Positions 7,320 to 16,078 of a stretch of 64,000 nt of DNA are shown piece after piece. This DNA is from Streptomyces sp. BK340 (lineage in GTDB: Bacteria; Actinomycetota; Actinomycetes; Streptomycetales; Streptomycetaceae): NCBI RefSeq assembly GCF_007827595.1, contig NZ_VISR01000004.1, forward strand, positions 372,001 to 436,000, in the 5' to 3' direction. Under the pieces are notes generated by a model that saw nothing but the letters and a program-made list of their open reading frames with translations, had not been told where the DNA came from and did not search any database. A program made the position numbers and the translations under genes. Numbering within the stretch: position 1 is the first letter of the stretch; the number at the start of each line of letters is the position of its first letter.

Positions 7320-7949
7320 ATGGCCGAGACCTACGATCCCCGCCGCACGGCCGTTCTGCTGATCGACCCCTACAACGACTTCCTCTCGGAGGGCGGCAAG
7401 GTCTGGCCGCGGCTGGAGCCCGTGGCCGGCGAGGTCGGTCTGCTGGACCATCTGCGCTCTGTGATCGCCTCGGCCCGTGCGACCGGTGTGCGCGTGGTGT
7501 TCGTGCCGCACCGCCGCTGGGAGCCGGGTGACTACGACACGTGGGACCATCCGACCCCCTCGCAGCGGAAGATCCAGCAGTTCCACCACTTCGCGAGGGG
7601 TTCCTGGGGCGGGGAGTTCCACCCCGACTTCCAGCCGCAGCAGGGCGAGTTCGTCGCCCAGGAGCACTGGGGGTCGAGCGGGTTCGCCAACACGGACCTG
7701 GACATGCAGCTCAAGCAGCACGGCATCACCCACGTGGTTCTCGTCGGCGTCCTGGCCAACACCTGCGTCGAGGCCACCGCTCGTTTCGCCATGGAGCTGG
7801 GCTACCACGTCACACTGGTCCGCGACGCCACCGCGGCCCTCGCTCCCGAGATGATGCACGCCGCCCACGAACTCAACGGCCCCACCTTCGCCCAGGCCAT
7901 CGTCACCACGGACCAGCTCGTCGCCGCGTTCGACGGATCCCGGCCATGA
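7320..7949 (+). CDS. Isochorismatase-like cysteine hydrolase
   Basis: A 209-residue soluble enzyme of the cysteine hydrolase superfamily. The expected catalytic Asp is in LLIDPYNDF (near residue 16) and the nucleophile Cys in VLANTCVEATAR (near 149). At the place of the usual catalytic Lys the sequence reads AQEHWGSSGFANTDL, without an obvious lysine, so activity may differ from classical isochorismatase or nicotinamidase. This QEHW...SGFANTDL pattern looks like a distinct subgroup. The start ATG 7320 has GGAGG 4-5 bases upstream. The frame upstream to 7218 is not homologous. It ends before a 15-bp terminator hairpin facing the convergent P450. Confidence 0.85.
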   Translation: MAETYDPRRTAVLLIDPYNDFLSEGGKVWPRLEPVAGEVGLLDHLRSVIASARATGVRVVFVPHRRWEPGDYDTWDHPTPSQRKIQQFHHFARGSWGGEFHPDFQPQQGEFVAQEHWGSSGFANTDLDMQLKQHGITHVVLVGVLANTCVEATARFAMELGYHVTLVRDATAALAPEMMHAAHELNGPTFAQAIVTTDQLVAAFDGSRP

Positions 7950-8001
7950 CGGTCGGGCTCGTCCGTGCCGAGGCCGGAACTGTGCGCGACTGCACGGCCG
8001 A

Positions 8002-8037
8002 GGGAGCCCCCCTTCCTGAGCGGGAAGGGGGGCTCCC
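8002..8037. terminator. Strong terminator between convergent genes
   Basis: A perfect 15-bp inverted repeat (GGGAGCCCCCCTTCC at 8002-8016 and its complement at 8023-8037) with a 6-base loop, lying between the hydrolase gene and the convergent P450 gene. It probably works in both directions. Confidence 0.8.
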
Positions 8038-8089
8038 TGGTGTCCGGTGGCGTGTGTGAGCCCGTGAGCCCGACGCCGTGCGGGCCCTC

Positions 8090-9295
8090 CTACCAGGCCA
8101 CCGGCAGCTCCAGCGGAAACCGCCTGATCGTTTCCGTGTCCCAGCGCACCTCCTCCGGTGGCACTGCGAGCCGCAGACCGGGGAACCTCTCCACCAGGCG
8201 GCCGATGGCCACTTCGAGTTCGGCCATGGCCAACGGCATCGCGATGCACCGGTGTCCGCCCCAGCCGAAGGTCATGTGCGGAGCGGTGGGGCGGTCGAGG
8301 TCGATGACGTGGGGGGCCGCGTAGCGCTCCGGGTCACGGTTGGCCGTCAGGTACGACACGTGCACGAAGTCGCCCGCCTTGATCCGCACGCCGTCCAGCT
8401 CCACGTCCTCCAGGGCCACGCGTGGGATTCCGACCCCCTTGCGGAAGGGGATGCAGCGGAGCATCTCGTGCACGACGTCGGTCACGGTCTCGGGCCGGCG
8501 CCTGAGGTGCTCCATCAGCTCGGGACGTGTCAGGAACAGGTAGGTGATGTCGCTGATCTGGCAGGTCGCCGTGTCCTGGCCGCTGAGCGCCAGCGTCAGT
8601 GCCATGACCGCCAGTTCCCTGTCGTCGAGCTGCTCCTCGCCCTCCCGCGCCGCGGCCATCGCGCTGATGAGGTCGGGGCCGGGCGAGTTCCGGCGCTGTT
8701 CGACGAGCTTGGCGAAGTAGGCCGTCAGATCGGCCTTGGCCGTCGCGGCGGCCTCCTTGGTGCCCGCGCCGACGACGAGCAGTTGGTGCACGGACTCCTC
8801 GATCCGGGGCCATTCCTCCCGTTCGATACCGAGGAGGTCCAGGATGGCGTGCTGGGGGAGCGGGTTGGAGAGGTGCTGGACCAGGTCCGCCGGTGGTCCC
8901 TGCTTCTCCATGTCGTCCAGCAGGCGGTCCGTGAGCCGGATGATCCGCCGCCGCATGCGGTCGACCTGCTGCTGGGTGAAGGCCTGCGAGGCCAGGTGGC
9001 GGACGCGGCTGCTCAGCGGCGGGTCCATCACGTTGATCGATTCCGGCGAGACGATGGGCTCCGGCGTCATCCGCGGGTAGTCGTGACCGATGATGCCCGC
9101 CCGGCTGAACCGTGGGTCGGTGGTCACCTGCTTGACGGAGTCGAAGCCGGTGATCAGCCAGGCGTCCGCATCGCCGTAGGGAAGCCGGATGCGCGCGGGG
9201 GAGCGGCGCTGCATCAGGTCCGCGAGCGCGGGGTCGAAGTCGAGTGCTTCGCTGAAGTCGAACGGGCAGGTGATTGTCTCGTGGTCCGCGGCCAT
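8090..9295 (-). CDS. Cytochrome P450
   Basis: A 401-residue soluble bacterial P450. It has the I-helix oxygen-activation region LSGQDTATC (Asp-Thr present), the K-helix ExxR motif in VVHEMLRCIPF, and the heme loop FGWGGHRCIAMP with the cysteine ligand. The residue two after the Cys is Ala rather than the usual Gly. The start ATG 9295 shares its A with the stop codon of the upstream DUF1259 gene (TGATG), so the two are translated together. The longer frame to 9820 is antisense to that gene and is not real. No ferredoxin lies next to it, although one is encoded at 17.5 kb. The substrate is unknown. Confidence 0.93.
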   Translation of the reverse strand: MAADHETITCPFDFSEALDFDPALADLMQRRSPARIRLPYGDADAWLITGFDSVKQVTTDPRFSRAGIIGHDYPRMTPEPIVSPESINVMDPPLSSRVRHLASQAFTQQQVDRMRRRIIRLTDRLLDDMEKQGPPADLVQHLSNPLPQHAILDLLGIEREEWPRIEESVHQLLVVGAGTKEAAATAKADLTAYFAKLVEQRRNSPGPDLISAMAAAREGEEQLDDRELAVMALTLALSGQDTATCQISDITYLFLTRPELMEHLRRRPETVTDVVHEMLRCIPFRKGVGIPRVALEDVELDGVRIKAGDFVHVSYLTANRDPERYAAPHVIDLDRPTAPHMTFGWGGHRCIAMPLAMAELEVAIGRLVERFPGLRLAVPPEEVRWDTETIRRFPLELPVAW

Positions 9296-10293
9296 CAGCC
9301 GGCTCCTCCTGGCATGGGTACGACGTTGGTGACGTCCACGGCCCGGCGAACGGCCCGGGCGAGTCCGACGGCATCGCCGACAGCCCAGTAGTGGACGAAG
9401 AACAGGCGTGGTTCGTCGGTGAGGTTGTGGTGGTGCACCTCGACGAGTTCGATCCCGCCGCGTCGCAGGGCCGTGAGGGCGGGCTGGACCTCGGCGGCGA
9501 TCATGACCAGGTCGCCGCTGAGGGCGGCTCTTCCGCCGCCGAGCGGCTGGAAGTTGACGGAGGTGGTGGAGCCCAGTCCCGGCGGCAGGGCCACATGGCC
9601 GTCGGTGACGGTCTCGCGGCGGACATAGGTGGACTTCCAGATCACGCCGTCGGCGGAGCCCCTGACGCCCATCGCGGCGTCGATGGCGGCGGTGTCCAGG
9701 TCGATGCGCGGCGAGGAGGTGGCGGGCGTGGCGGGCGGGGTGCCGGTGCAGTCGAACGCGGCGCGCAGACCACGAGCGACGGCGACGGGGTCGTGGCCGT
9801 GGGCGTGCAGATGGACCCACCAGACGTCCGGCTCGTGGGCGAGCAGGTGCTTGTGGATGGCGGTCTGCATGATTCCGTGGTCCTGCAGGACGTCGCAGAA
9901 GTGCTGCAGCTCGCGCTCGGTGACCACGGCGTCACCCATCAGGAGCGTGCTCCGGTCGGCGTACCGGACGAAGGAGACGTGCGTACCGAGGGCGAGCGCG
10001 GGGTCGATCCGAATGCCGCGCGAGTAGACCTTGAGGTCCTTGCGCGGCAACGGCGTGTGGTACATGAATCGCCGCATGTCACCGGGCCGGCCGAGAGACT
10101 TGCCCACGTCCGCCCAGTCCGTCAGCTTGGTCATCACCGGTTGGACCGGGGTGCGGCCCGCCGGTCCGGCGGACAGGGCGTCGGCCCGGGCCGGCACGCC
10201 GGCACCTATGGGCGCCAGGGCGGCCGCCGCCAGCAGACGACGCCGGGACGCGGAGAGTCGGGAGCGGGTGTCTTGCTGTCTCTCGTCAGTCAT
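9295..10293 (-). CDS. DUF1259-domain exported protein
   Basis: A 332-residue protein with an N-terminal export signal that contains a twin-arginine-like SRRRLLAAAALAPIGAG and a cleavage-like ARA. The mature part contains two DUF1259 (LppY/LpqO-type) repeats, roughly residues 55-175 and 190-325. Each has a VHLHAHGHDP or VHHHNLTDEP histidine-rich strand, which could bind metal. The function of DUF1259 is unknown. The start ATG 10293 has GGAGG 8 bases upstream. A longer start at 10323 lacks one. It overlaps the P450 gene by one base. An exported DUF1259 protein coupled to a cytoplasmic P450 is an unusual pairing. Confidence 0.85.
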   Translation of the reverse strand: MTDERQQDTRSRLSASRRRLLAAAALAPIGAGVPARADALSAGPAGRTPVQPVMTKLTDWADVGKSLGRPGDMRRFMYHTPLPRKDLKVYSRGIRIDPALALGTHVSFVRYADRSTLLMGDAVVTERELQHFCDVLQDHGIMQTAIHKHLLAHEPDVWWVHLHAHGHDPVAVARGLRAAFDCTGTPPATPATSSPRIDLDTAAIDAAMGVRGSADGVIWKSTYVRRETVTDGHVALPPGLGSTTSVNFQPLGGGRAALSGDLVMIAAEVQPALTALRRGGIELVEVHHHNLTDEPRLFFVHYWAVGDAVGLARAVRRAVDVTNVVPMPGGAG

Positions 10294-10509
10294 GTCATCG
10301 GCCTCCACGCAGGATGCAAGCACGGGAAACCGCGTTGATTGCTGATCGGCACAGTTGCACCCGGCCAGGTGGGCTAATGAGGGGGGTTCCCAGAGCGGAT
10401 GAAGGTGTCTAAGTTGTTCCGATTAGGATGGATTCGACGGGTGTAGATCGCGACAGGTCCACATCCGATCTCTTGCAGCCCAGCGGGTGAGCGGAGGCGA
10501 CAGTCGACA
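10294..10509. promoter_or_regulatory. Divergent promoter region
   Basis: The 216-base gap between the leftward DUF1259-P450 pair and the rightward sensor gene must hold promoters for both. It includes an AT-richer stretch with TAGGAT at 10425-10430, which fits a Streptomyces -10 box for the rightward gene. I could not pick a convincing -35 partner or operator. Confidence 0.35.
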
Positions 10510-13500
10510 GTGGTGAACACCAGCGGTGGCGAAGCGCACAGCACCGACCCGTCCATGCCCCACGTCCCCCGTTCGCTGCACCAGCCGCAGGGCCTGCGGA
10601 CCATAGCGACCGCATGGCCCTCGGACACACACCGCATACGGATGCGGCTGCTCGACGCCGTGGACGAGGACCGGCGCGATGTCGAGGTCCTGCTGACCGC
10701 GCTCCAGCAGGCGGTGGCCGAGGTGCACGGCCTGGGCGGCATGGTGCATCTACCGGGCGGCGGCATGAGCGGCATCCTCTACCTGGTCGCCGACAGCGGC
10801 CTGCCGGAGTCGATGACCCGGCCCTGGCTGATCATCCCGGTACGAGGCGCGGCCCCGCCCAGCAGGGCCGCCCGCAACGACACCGTCACCTGGCGTTCCG
10901 ACCTGGCCCCGCCCGACCCGGTGCCCGGCCGGGACCCCTCCGCCCTCTGGCCCTCCCGGCTCCCCGCCGGCATCGGTCACCTGGCCGTCCCGATTCCGGG
11001 CGGTGGCCGTCGGCGCGGCGCGCTCTCCGTCCTCTTCGCCCCCGGCGACGAGCCCGGTGCGGCGGAATGCGCGTTTCTGGACGAGGTGGCGGGCTGGATG
11101 TCCGGGAGGCTCGCGTCGTCCGGGATCCTCAGTGCGTCGCCCACCCTGCTGCGCGCCCTGGAGAACGAGCCGGGACCGCGGGAGGCCACCCCCGCGTGGG
11201 ACGTGGAAGGGGCGCCCTGCGTCACGTACACCTGGGACCTGCGCACCGGCGAGCTGACCTCCGACCGGCCGGTCGAGGAGGTGCTGGCCGGGATCGATCC
11301 GAAGGTGATGAGCGGTGGCATCGAGGCGTGGGCGGCGCTGATCCACCCGGACGACCTGCCCGGGGCGGTGGCCGGCTTCGACACGGGCATCCAGCTGCGC
11401 GGCGGCTTCCAGAACGAGTACCGGGTCCGGCGCGAGGACGGCACGTACCTCTGGATCGAGGCCGGTGCCCGGACGATCACGGACCTGGACGGGACGCCGG
11501 TGAAGGTGATCGGCACCCTCCGGGACAGCAGCGAGACGCATGCCGCCGCCGAGTCGGTCGGGCGGGCGCTGCAGCACATGAGCGACGGCTTCGTCTCCCT
11601 GGACGCGGACTGGCGCATCGGCTTTCTCAATCAGGCCGCCGAGCGGTTCCTCGGCGCCGCCGGGGACGTGGCCGGAGACCTGCTCTGGAACATCCCCGCG
11701 GTGGGTGCGGTGCCGGGGCTGGAGCAGCGCTGCCGGGCGACGGCGGCCGAGGGCCGGCCGGCCGGATTCGACATACCGGGGCCGGACGGGATGTCCTGGT
11801 ACCACCTGCGGCTGGTGCCGGTGCCGGAAGGCCTCACGCTCTACATCACCGACACCACCGAGCGCCATCTGCGCGAGGCCGAGCGGGCCGCGGCGGAGCG
11901 GGCGTCGGCCGAGCGGGCGGCCCTGGTGCAGCGGGTCACGCGGGAGCTGGCCGAGGCCGTCACGGCCCAGGACGTGATGGCGGCGACGGCCGACGGCGTG
12001 ATGACAGCCCTCGGGGCCACGGGACTCGTCATGCTCGGCGTGGTCGGCGACCGGCTGAACGTGGTCGGCTCCCGCGGATACGCGGAGCGCTTCACCCGGC
12101 TGCTGGACGGGCGCTGGACCGTGCGGGACACCATGAACCCGGTGGGAGACGCCCTGCACACCCGCACCCCGCTCTGCATCTCCTCCCCGGAGGAGTTCCT
12201 GACGCGTTATCCGGGGACCGAGTCCCTGATCCAGGAGAGCGGCAAGCAGGCCTGGGCCTTTCTCCCGCTGGCGGTGTCGGGGCGCGAGATCGGCGCGGCG
12301 GTGATCTCCTTCGGCCGGCCGCGGGTACTGGACGACGACGAACGAACACTGCTGACCGCGCTCAGCGGACTGATCGCGCAGGCCCTGGAGCGAGCCGGGC
12401 TCTACGACGAGGCGACGACCCGGGCCCGCACCCTCCAGCGCAGCCTGCTGCCACAGGCACTGCCCGAGCTGCCCGAGGTGACGACGGCGGCGCGCTACCA
12501 GCCGGCCAAGCAGGGATCCGACGTCGGCGGCGACTGGTACGACGTGATCCCCCTCTCCGCGGCCCGGGTGGCGCTCGTGATCGGCGACGTCATGGGCCAC
12601 GGCATGGCCGAGGCCGCCACCATGGGCAGGCTCCGGACAGCCGTCCGCACCCTCTCGGAGCTGGAGCTGCCGCCCGACGAGATCCTCGGCCACCTCAACG
12701 ACATCGTCGGCGAACTGGGCAACGACGCCTTCGCGACCTGCCTCTACGGCATCTACGACCCGGTGAGCCGGTGTCTGTCGTACGCCAGCGCCGGTCAGCC
12801 GCCCCCGGCGGTGGCCCACCCCGACGGCACGGTCACCTTCCTGCCCATGACCCCGGACCCGCCGCTCGGGGTGGCCGCTCCGCCCTTCGAGGCACTCGAG
12901 ACCCCACTGCCCGCCGGCAGCCTGCTCGCCCTCTACAGCGACGGCCTGGTCGAGAGCAAGGACAGGGACGTCACCACCGGCATGAACCACCTGGCCGAGC
13001 TCCTCTTCGAGTCCGTGAACGCCATGCCGGACGCACCCTCGGACGCATCCGACCTGGACGCCCTCTGCGCCACCCTCACCTCCGCTCTGCTCCCCGCCCA
13101 CGGCGCGCTGACGGACGACGCCGCCCTGCTGCTGGCCCGCACGCACCCGCTGGACGCCGAGAACGTCGCCGAGTGGCCGTTGCCGGAGGACCCGGTGGCG
13201 GCGGGCCGGGCACGTGAGCTGGTCCGGGCTCAGCTCACCGACTGGGACCTGGCCGACGAGGACCTGCTCATGACCACCGAACTCGTGGTCAGCGAGCTGG
13301 TCGGGAACGTCGTCCGGCACGCCTGCGGCCCCATCCGGCTGCGCATGCTCCGCAGTCGCGCACTGATCTGCGAGGTCTCCGACGCCAGCCTGACCACGCC
13401 GCACATCCGCCACACCTCCGCCACCGACGAGGGCGGCCGCGGCCTGCAGCTCATCTCCGCGCTCTGCCAGCGCTGGGGCACCCGCCACACCCGCACCGGC

Positions 13501-13578
13501 AAGGCCATCTGGACCGAACAGCCCCTGCCTTCCGCCCCGGTCCGACCGGCACGGGACGGCACCGGCTCGGGACCGTGA
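10510..13578 (+). CDS. Multidomain PAS/GAF sensor, SpoIIE phosphatase and RsbW-like kinase
   Basis: A 1022-residue cytoplasmic signalling protein. It appears to have an N-terminal GAF-like region (about 40-200), a PAS domain (about 230-345, with YRVRREDGTYLWIEAGAR), a second PAS (about 350-455), a short helical linker, a GAF domain (about 475-640), a SpoIIE/PP2C phosphatase (about 650-870) and an RsbW-type ATPase (about 885-1005). Phosphatase metal motifs are intact: GGDWYDV, GDVMGHG, YSDGLVE and DDAALL. The ATPase has ELVVSELVGN and DEGGRGL. Such proteins phosphorylate and dephosphorylate anti-anti-sigma factors, but no antagonist gene is adjacent. The start is GTG 10510 (or 10513), with GGAGG 12 bases upstream. 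It ends 34 bases from the convergent phosphatase gene. Confidence 0.93.
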   Translation: MVNTSGGEAHSTDPSMPHVPRSLHQPQGLRTIATAWPSDTHRIRMRLLDAVDEDRRDVEVLLTALQQAVAEVHGLGGMVHLPGGGMSGILYLVADSGLPESMTRPWLIIPVRGAAPPSRAARNDTVTWRSDLAPPDPVPGRDPSALWPSRLPAGIGHLAVPIPGGGRRRGALSVLFAPGDEPGAAECAFLDEVAGWMSGRLASSGILSASPTLLRALENEPGPREATPAWDVEGAPCVTYTWDLRTGELTSDRPVEEVLAGIDPKVMSGGIEAWAALIHPDDLPGAVAGFDTGIQLRGGFQNEYRVRREDGTYLWIEAGARTITDLDGTPVKVIGTLRDSSETHAAAESVGRALQHMSDGFVSLDADWRIGFLNQAAERFLGAAGDVAGDLLWNIPAVGAVPGLEQRCRATAAEGRPAGFDIPGPDGMSWYHLRLVPVPEGLTLYITDTTERHLREAERAAAERASAERAALVQRVTRELAEAVTAQDVMAATADGVMTALGATGLVMLGVVGDRLNVVGSRGYAERFTRLLDGRWTVRDTMNPVGDALHTRTPLCISSPEEFLTRYPGTESLIQESGKQAWAFLPLAVSGREIGAAVISFGRPRVLDDDERTLLTALSGLIAQALERAGLYDEATTRARTLQRSLLPQALPELPEVTTAARYQPAKQGSDVGGDWYDVIPLSAARVALVIGDVMGHGMAEAATMGRLRTAVRTLSELELPPDEILGHLNDIVGELGNDAFATCLYGIYDPVSRCLSYASAGQPPPAVAHPDGTVTFLPMTPDPPLGVAAPPFEALETPLPAGSLLALYSDGLVESKDRDVTTGMNHLAELLFESVNAMPDAPSDASDLDALCATLTSALLPAHGALTDDAALLLARTHPLDAENVAEWPLPEDPVAAGRARELVRAQLTDWDLADEDLLMTTELVVSELVGNVVRHACGPIRLRMLRSRALICEVSDASLTTPHIRHTSATDEGGRGLQLISALCQRWGTRHTRTGKAIWTEQPLPSAPVRPARDGTGSGP

Positions 13579-13612
13579 CACCCGATGGCCCGAGGTGATG
13601 CATGGAGGGCGG

Positions 13613-14848
13613 CTACGTCCGGCCGTCGGGGGTGGGGTGCCATTCGACCAGGACGATGGTGGCGTCGTCGCGGAGCCGGCCCCGGTGGTGGTCGAGGATG
13701 GTGTGGATCAGGCGCCTCAGCGCCTCGGGGGCGGGCTCCCCGGACGACAGTGAGCGGGCGACGAAGTCGGCCAGGCGTTGCTCACCGAACAGTTCCCCGG
13801 TCTGGGACCGGGCCTCGGTGACGCCGTCGGTGTGGATCAGGACGCGGTCACCGGGTTCCAGCTGGGCCTGGTGAGCGGTGAGCGTGTCGCGGTTGCCGGG
13901 ACCGAGGCCCAGCGGCAGCTGGCTGGGAGCCTCCAGGGCGTGGGGGACGATGTGGCGGCCGCGTATGAGCAGCGGCGGCGGGTGGCCGCAGTTGACCCAG
14001 CTCAGGCTCCCGCTGTCGAGGTCCAGGTCGGCGAAGACTCCGGTGAGTATGCGGTCGGGCAGCCAGTGTTCGAGTTCGGCGTCGACCCGCTCGGCGATGC
14101 CGGTGAGTGTGCCGTCGGCCAGGCGGGCGGCGCGGCAGGTGGCCAGCGCGACCGCGGAACACAGCCCTGAGGCGAGGTCGTGTCCCATGGCGTCGACGAC
14201 GGCCAGGTGCAGCCGGGAGTCGTGCAGGCTGTGGTCGAACGCGTCGCCGCCGATCTCGTACGCGGGCTCCAGGACCGCGGTGGAGGTGACCTGGTGGGTG
14301 CCCAGAGTGCGCGGGGGCAGGAACGCCCAGACCATCTCGGCGGCGATCGTCATCGGCCGCCGCCGTGTGGTCAGGGCGTACAGGTCACTGAACCCGCTCT
14401 TGCCGACCACGATGACCGCGGCGACCGAGGCCAGGATCTCCGCATGGTCGAGCAGCCGGGCGGTCAACCGGTCCGCGGTCACCCGAAGCACGCCGATCCG
14501 CTCCACGCCGTCGATCAGCGGCAGCCAGAGGGTCAGCGCACCGTGCCGTGACAGCTGCACCGATTCCGTTCTGTACGCCCATCCGGCCACGGTGCCCTCG
14601 ATCGGGATCGGCTCCGCCGCCCCGCCGCCCGACATACCGGGACTGGGGGGCAGCGGCACCAGCAGCCTTTGCTGGACGTCGGCCAGAAACAGGAGCGCCG
14701 CGTCCATGCCCAGGGCTTCGGCCGCGGCATCCACGAGCCCGGCCACCTCCAGCGGCGTCGCCTGGTGCGACCGCGTCACCAGGTCTGCGAGCACCTCACC
14801 GAGCACGTCAGGTGCGCTTGGCTCTCCAACGGGAGGCTGTCGAGTCAC
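13613..14848 (-). CDS. SpoIIE/PP2C-type phosphatase with GAF-like sensor
   Basis: A 411-residue cytoplasmic protein. The first ~165 residues look like a GAF-type sensor (LVDAAAEALGMDAALLFLADV...). The rest is a PP2C/SpoIIE phosphatase with EIGGDAFDHS, DAMGHD, HTDGVTEA and RDDATIVL, so the metal-binding aspartates are present. It has no ATPase domain, unlike its convergent neighbour. The start GTG 14848 overlaps the stop of the upstream P450 by four bases (GTGA), implying translational coupling with the ferredoxin-reductase-P450 operon. The much longer frame to 15574 is antisense to the P450. Its role is probably dephosphorylation of an anti-anti-sigma factor in response to a GAF ligand. Confidence 0.9.
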   Translation of the reverse strand: MTRQPPVGEPSAPDVLGEVLADLVTRSHQATPLEVAGLVDAAAEALGMDAALLFLADVQQRLLVPLPPSPGMSGGGAAEPIPIEGTVAGWAYRTESVQLSRHGALTLWLPLIDGVERIGVLRVTADRLTARLLDHAEILASVAAVIVVGKSGFSDLYALTTRRRPMTIAAEMVWAFLPPRTLGTHQVTSTAVLEPAYEIGGDAFDHSLHDSRLHLAVVDAMGHDLASGLCSAVALATCRAARLADGTLTGIAERVDAELEHWLPDRILTGVFADLDLDSGSLSWVNCGHPPPLLIRGRHIVPHALEAPSQLPLGLGPGNRDTLTAHQAQLEPGDRVLIHTDGVTEARSQTGELFGEQRLADFVARSLSSGEPAPEALRRLIHTILDHHRGRLRDDATIVLVEWHPTPDGRT

Positions 14849-16065
14849 CCCACGCTCTGCTCGACCGGCAGATGGATCGGACCGCGAAGAACCGGGCTGC
14901 GCCGGTACGGCGGCGGGTCTGCGAGCAGTCTGGGCCGGTCGAGGCGGCGTACCAGTTCGGTCAGCGCGATCTGGGTTTCCCGTCGGGCCAGCGGGCCGCC
15001 GAAGCACAGGTGGATGCCGCTGCCGAAGCCGAGGTGCTGGTTGTCCCGGCGATCGGGGTCGAAGCGGTCGGGATCGTGGAAGCGGTTCGGATCGCGGCTG
15101 CCCGAGGCCAGCATGAGGATGATCCGCGAGCCCTTGGGGATGACGGTGTCGGCGACCGTGATGTCGCTGTAGGCCGCCCGCCAGGGAACGATGTGCACGG
15201 GCGGTTCGTAGCGCAGCAGTTCCTCGACCAGCGGCACGATGAGGCCGGGTTCGTCGCGTAGTCGTTGCAGCACCTGTGGGTGGCGCAGCAGTGTCAGCAT
15301 GCCGTTGGTGATGAGGTTGACGGTGGTCTCGTGGCCGGCGATCAGCAGCAGGTTGGCGGTGGCGACGATCTCGTCGTCGGTCATGCGCCCGTCCGGCCCG
15401 TCGTCGTTGGCCAGCCGGGACAGGAGGTCGTCGGTCGGCCGGCCGTGGCGTTGCTCCACCAGCCCGCCGAGGTACTCGCGCAGGGCCGCGCCGGCCCGCC
15501 GGCCGTTCTCCAGCTTCTCCTTCGGGTCGGTCTTGGGGTTGTAGTCGATCGACTCGATGATGTCGTTCACCCACAGGTGGAACCTGGGCTCGTCCTCGCG
15601 CGGCACACCGAGCAGGTGGCAGATCACGGTGACGGGGAACGGGTAGGCGAAGTCGTCGACGATGTCGATCTGCTCCTTGCCCGCGAAGGCGTCGATCAGA
15701 CCGCCGACGATGGCGGTCAGGTCGGGATCCATACCGGCCACCAGCCCCGGGGTGTGCGGGGGACCGAAGTGACGCATCGCCATACGCCGCAGGCGGTCGT
15801 GCTCGGGAGGGTCGAGGTTGATGAACGCCGGCGCGCCGGGCCTCTCGAACGCCTCCATCGGATGCGACAGATTGCGGACGTCGGAGCTCAGGTGCGGGTT
15901 GTGCAGGATGTCCGCGAGCTCGCGATAGGTACTGATGACGTAGCTGCCGTCCTCCTGCAGGGCCACCGGCGTCTCGCGCAGCTCGGCGTACAGCGGGTAC
16001 GGGTCGGCGCGGGACGAGTAGTCGAGGATCCGGAGCAGCGTGGCGGGCTTCTCGGTCGTGGTCAT
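14845..16065 (-). CDS. Cytochrome P450
   Basis: A 406-residue soluble P450. It has a canonical I-helix IAGHETTVN, an ExxR motif (EELLRYEPP) and a complete heme loop FGSGIHLCFGG. The start is ATG 16065 (MTTTEKPATLL) with GGGGGAAGG just upstream. The extension to 16128 has no support. It lies 13 bases downstream of a ferredoxin reductase and two genes downstream of a 3Fe-4S ferredoxin, so its complete electron-transfer chain is encoded in the same operon. Its stop overlaps the start of a SpoIIE phosphatase gene. The substrate cannot be inferred. Confidence 0.95.
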   Translation of the reverse strand: MTTTEKPATLLRILDYSSRADPYPLYAELRETPVALQEDGSYVISTYRELADILHNPHLSSDVRNLSHPMEAFERPGAPAFINLDPPEHDRLRRMAMRHFGPPHTPGLVAGMDPDLTAIVGGLIDAFAGKEQIDIVDDFAYPFPVTVICHLLGVPREDEPRFHLWVNDIIESIDYNPKTDPKEKLENGRRAGAALREYLGGLVEQRHGRPTDDLLSRLANDDGPDGRMTDDEIVATANLLLIAGHETTVNLITNGMLTLLRHPQVLQRLRDEPGLIVPLVEELLRYEPPVHIVPWRAAYSDITVADTVIPKGSRIILMLASGSRDPNRFHDPDRFDPDRRDNQHLGFGSGIHLCFGGPLARRETQIALTELVRRLDRPRLLADPPPYRRSPVLRGPIHLPVEQSVG

Positions 16066-16078
16066 CTTGCCTTCCCCC

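Noticed and set aside
12092-12349. Short arginine/proline-rich frames opposite large genes
   Set aside because: They are mirror shadows of the sensor, helicase, SulP and RNase genes, with no start signals.
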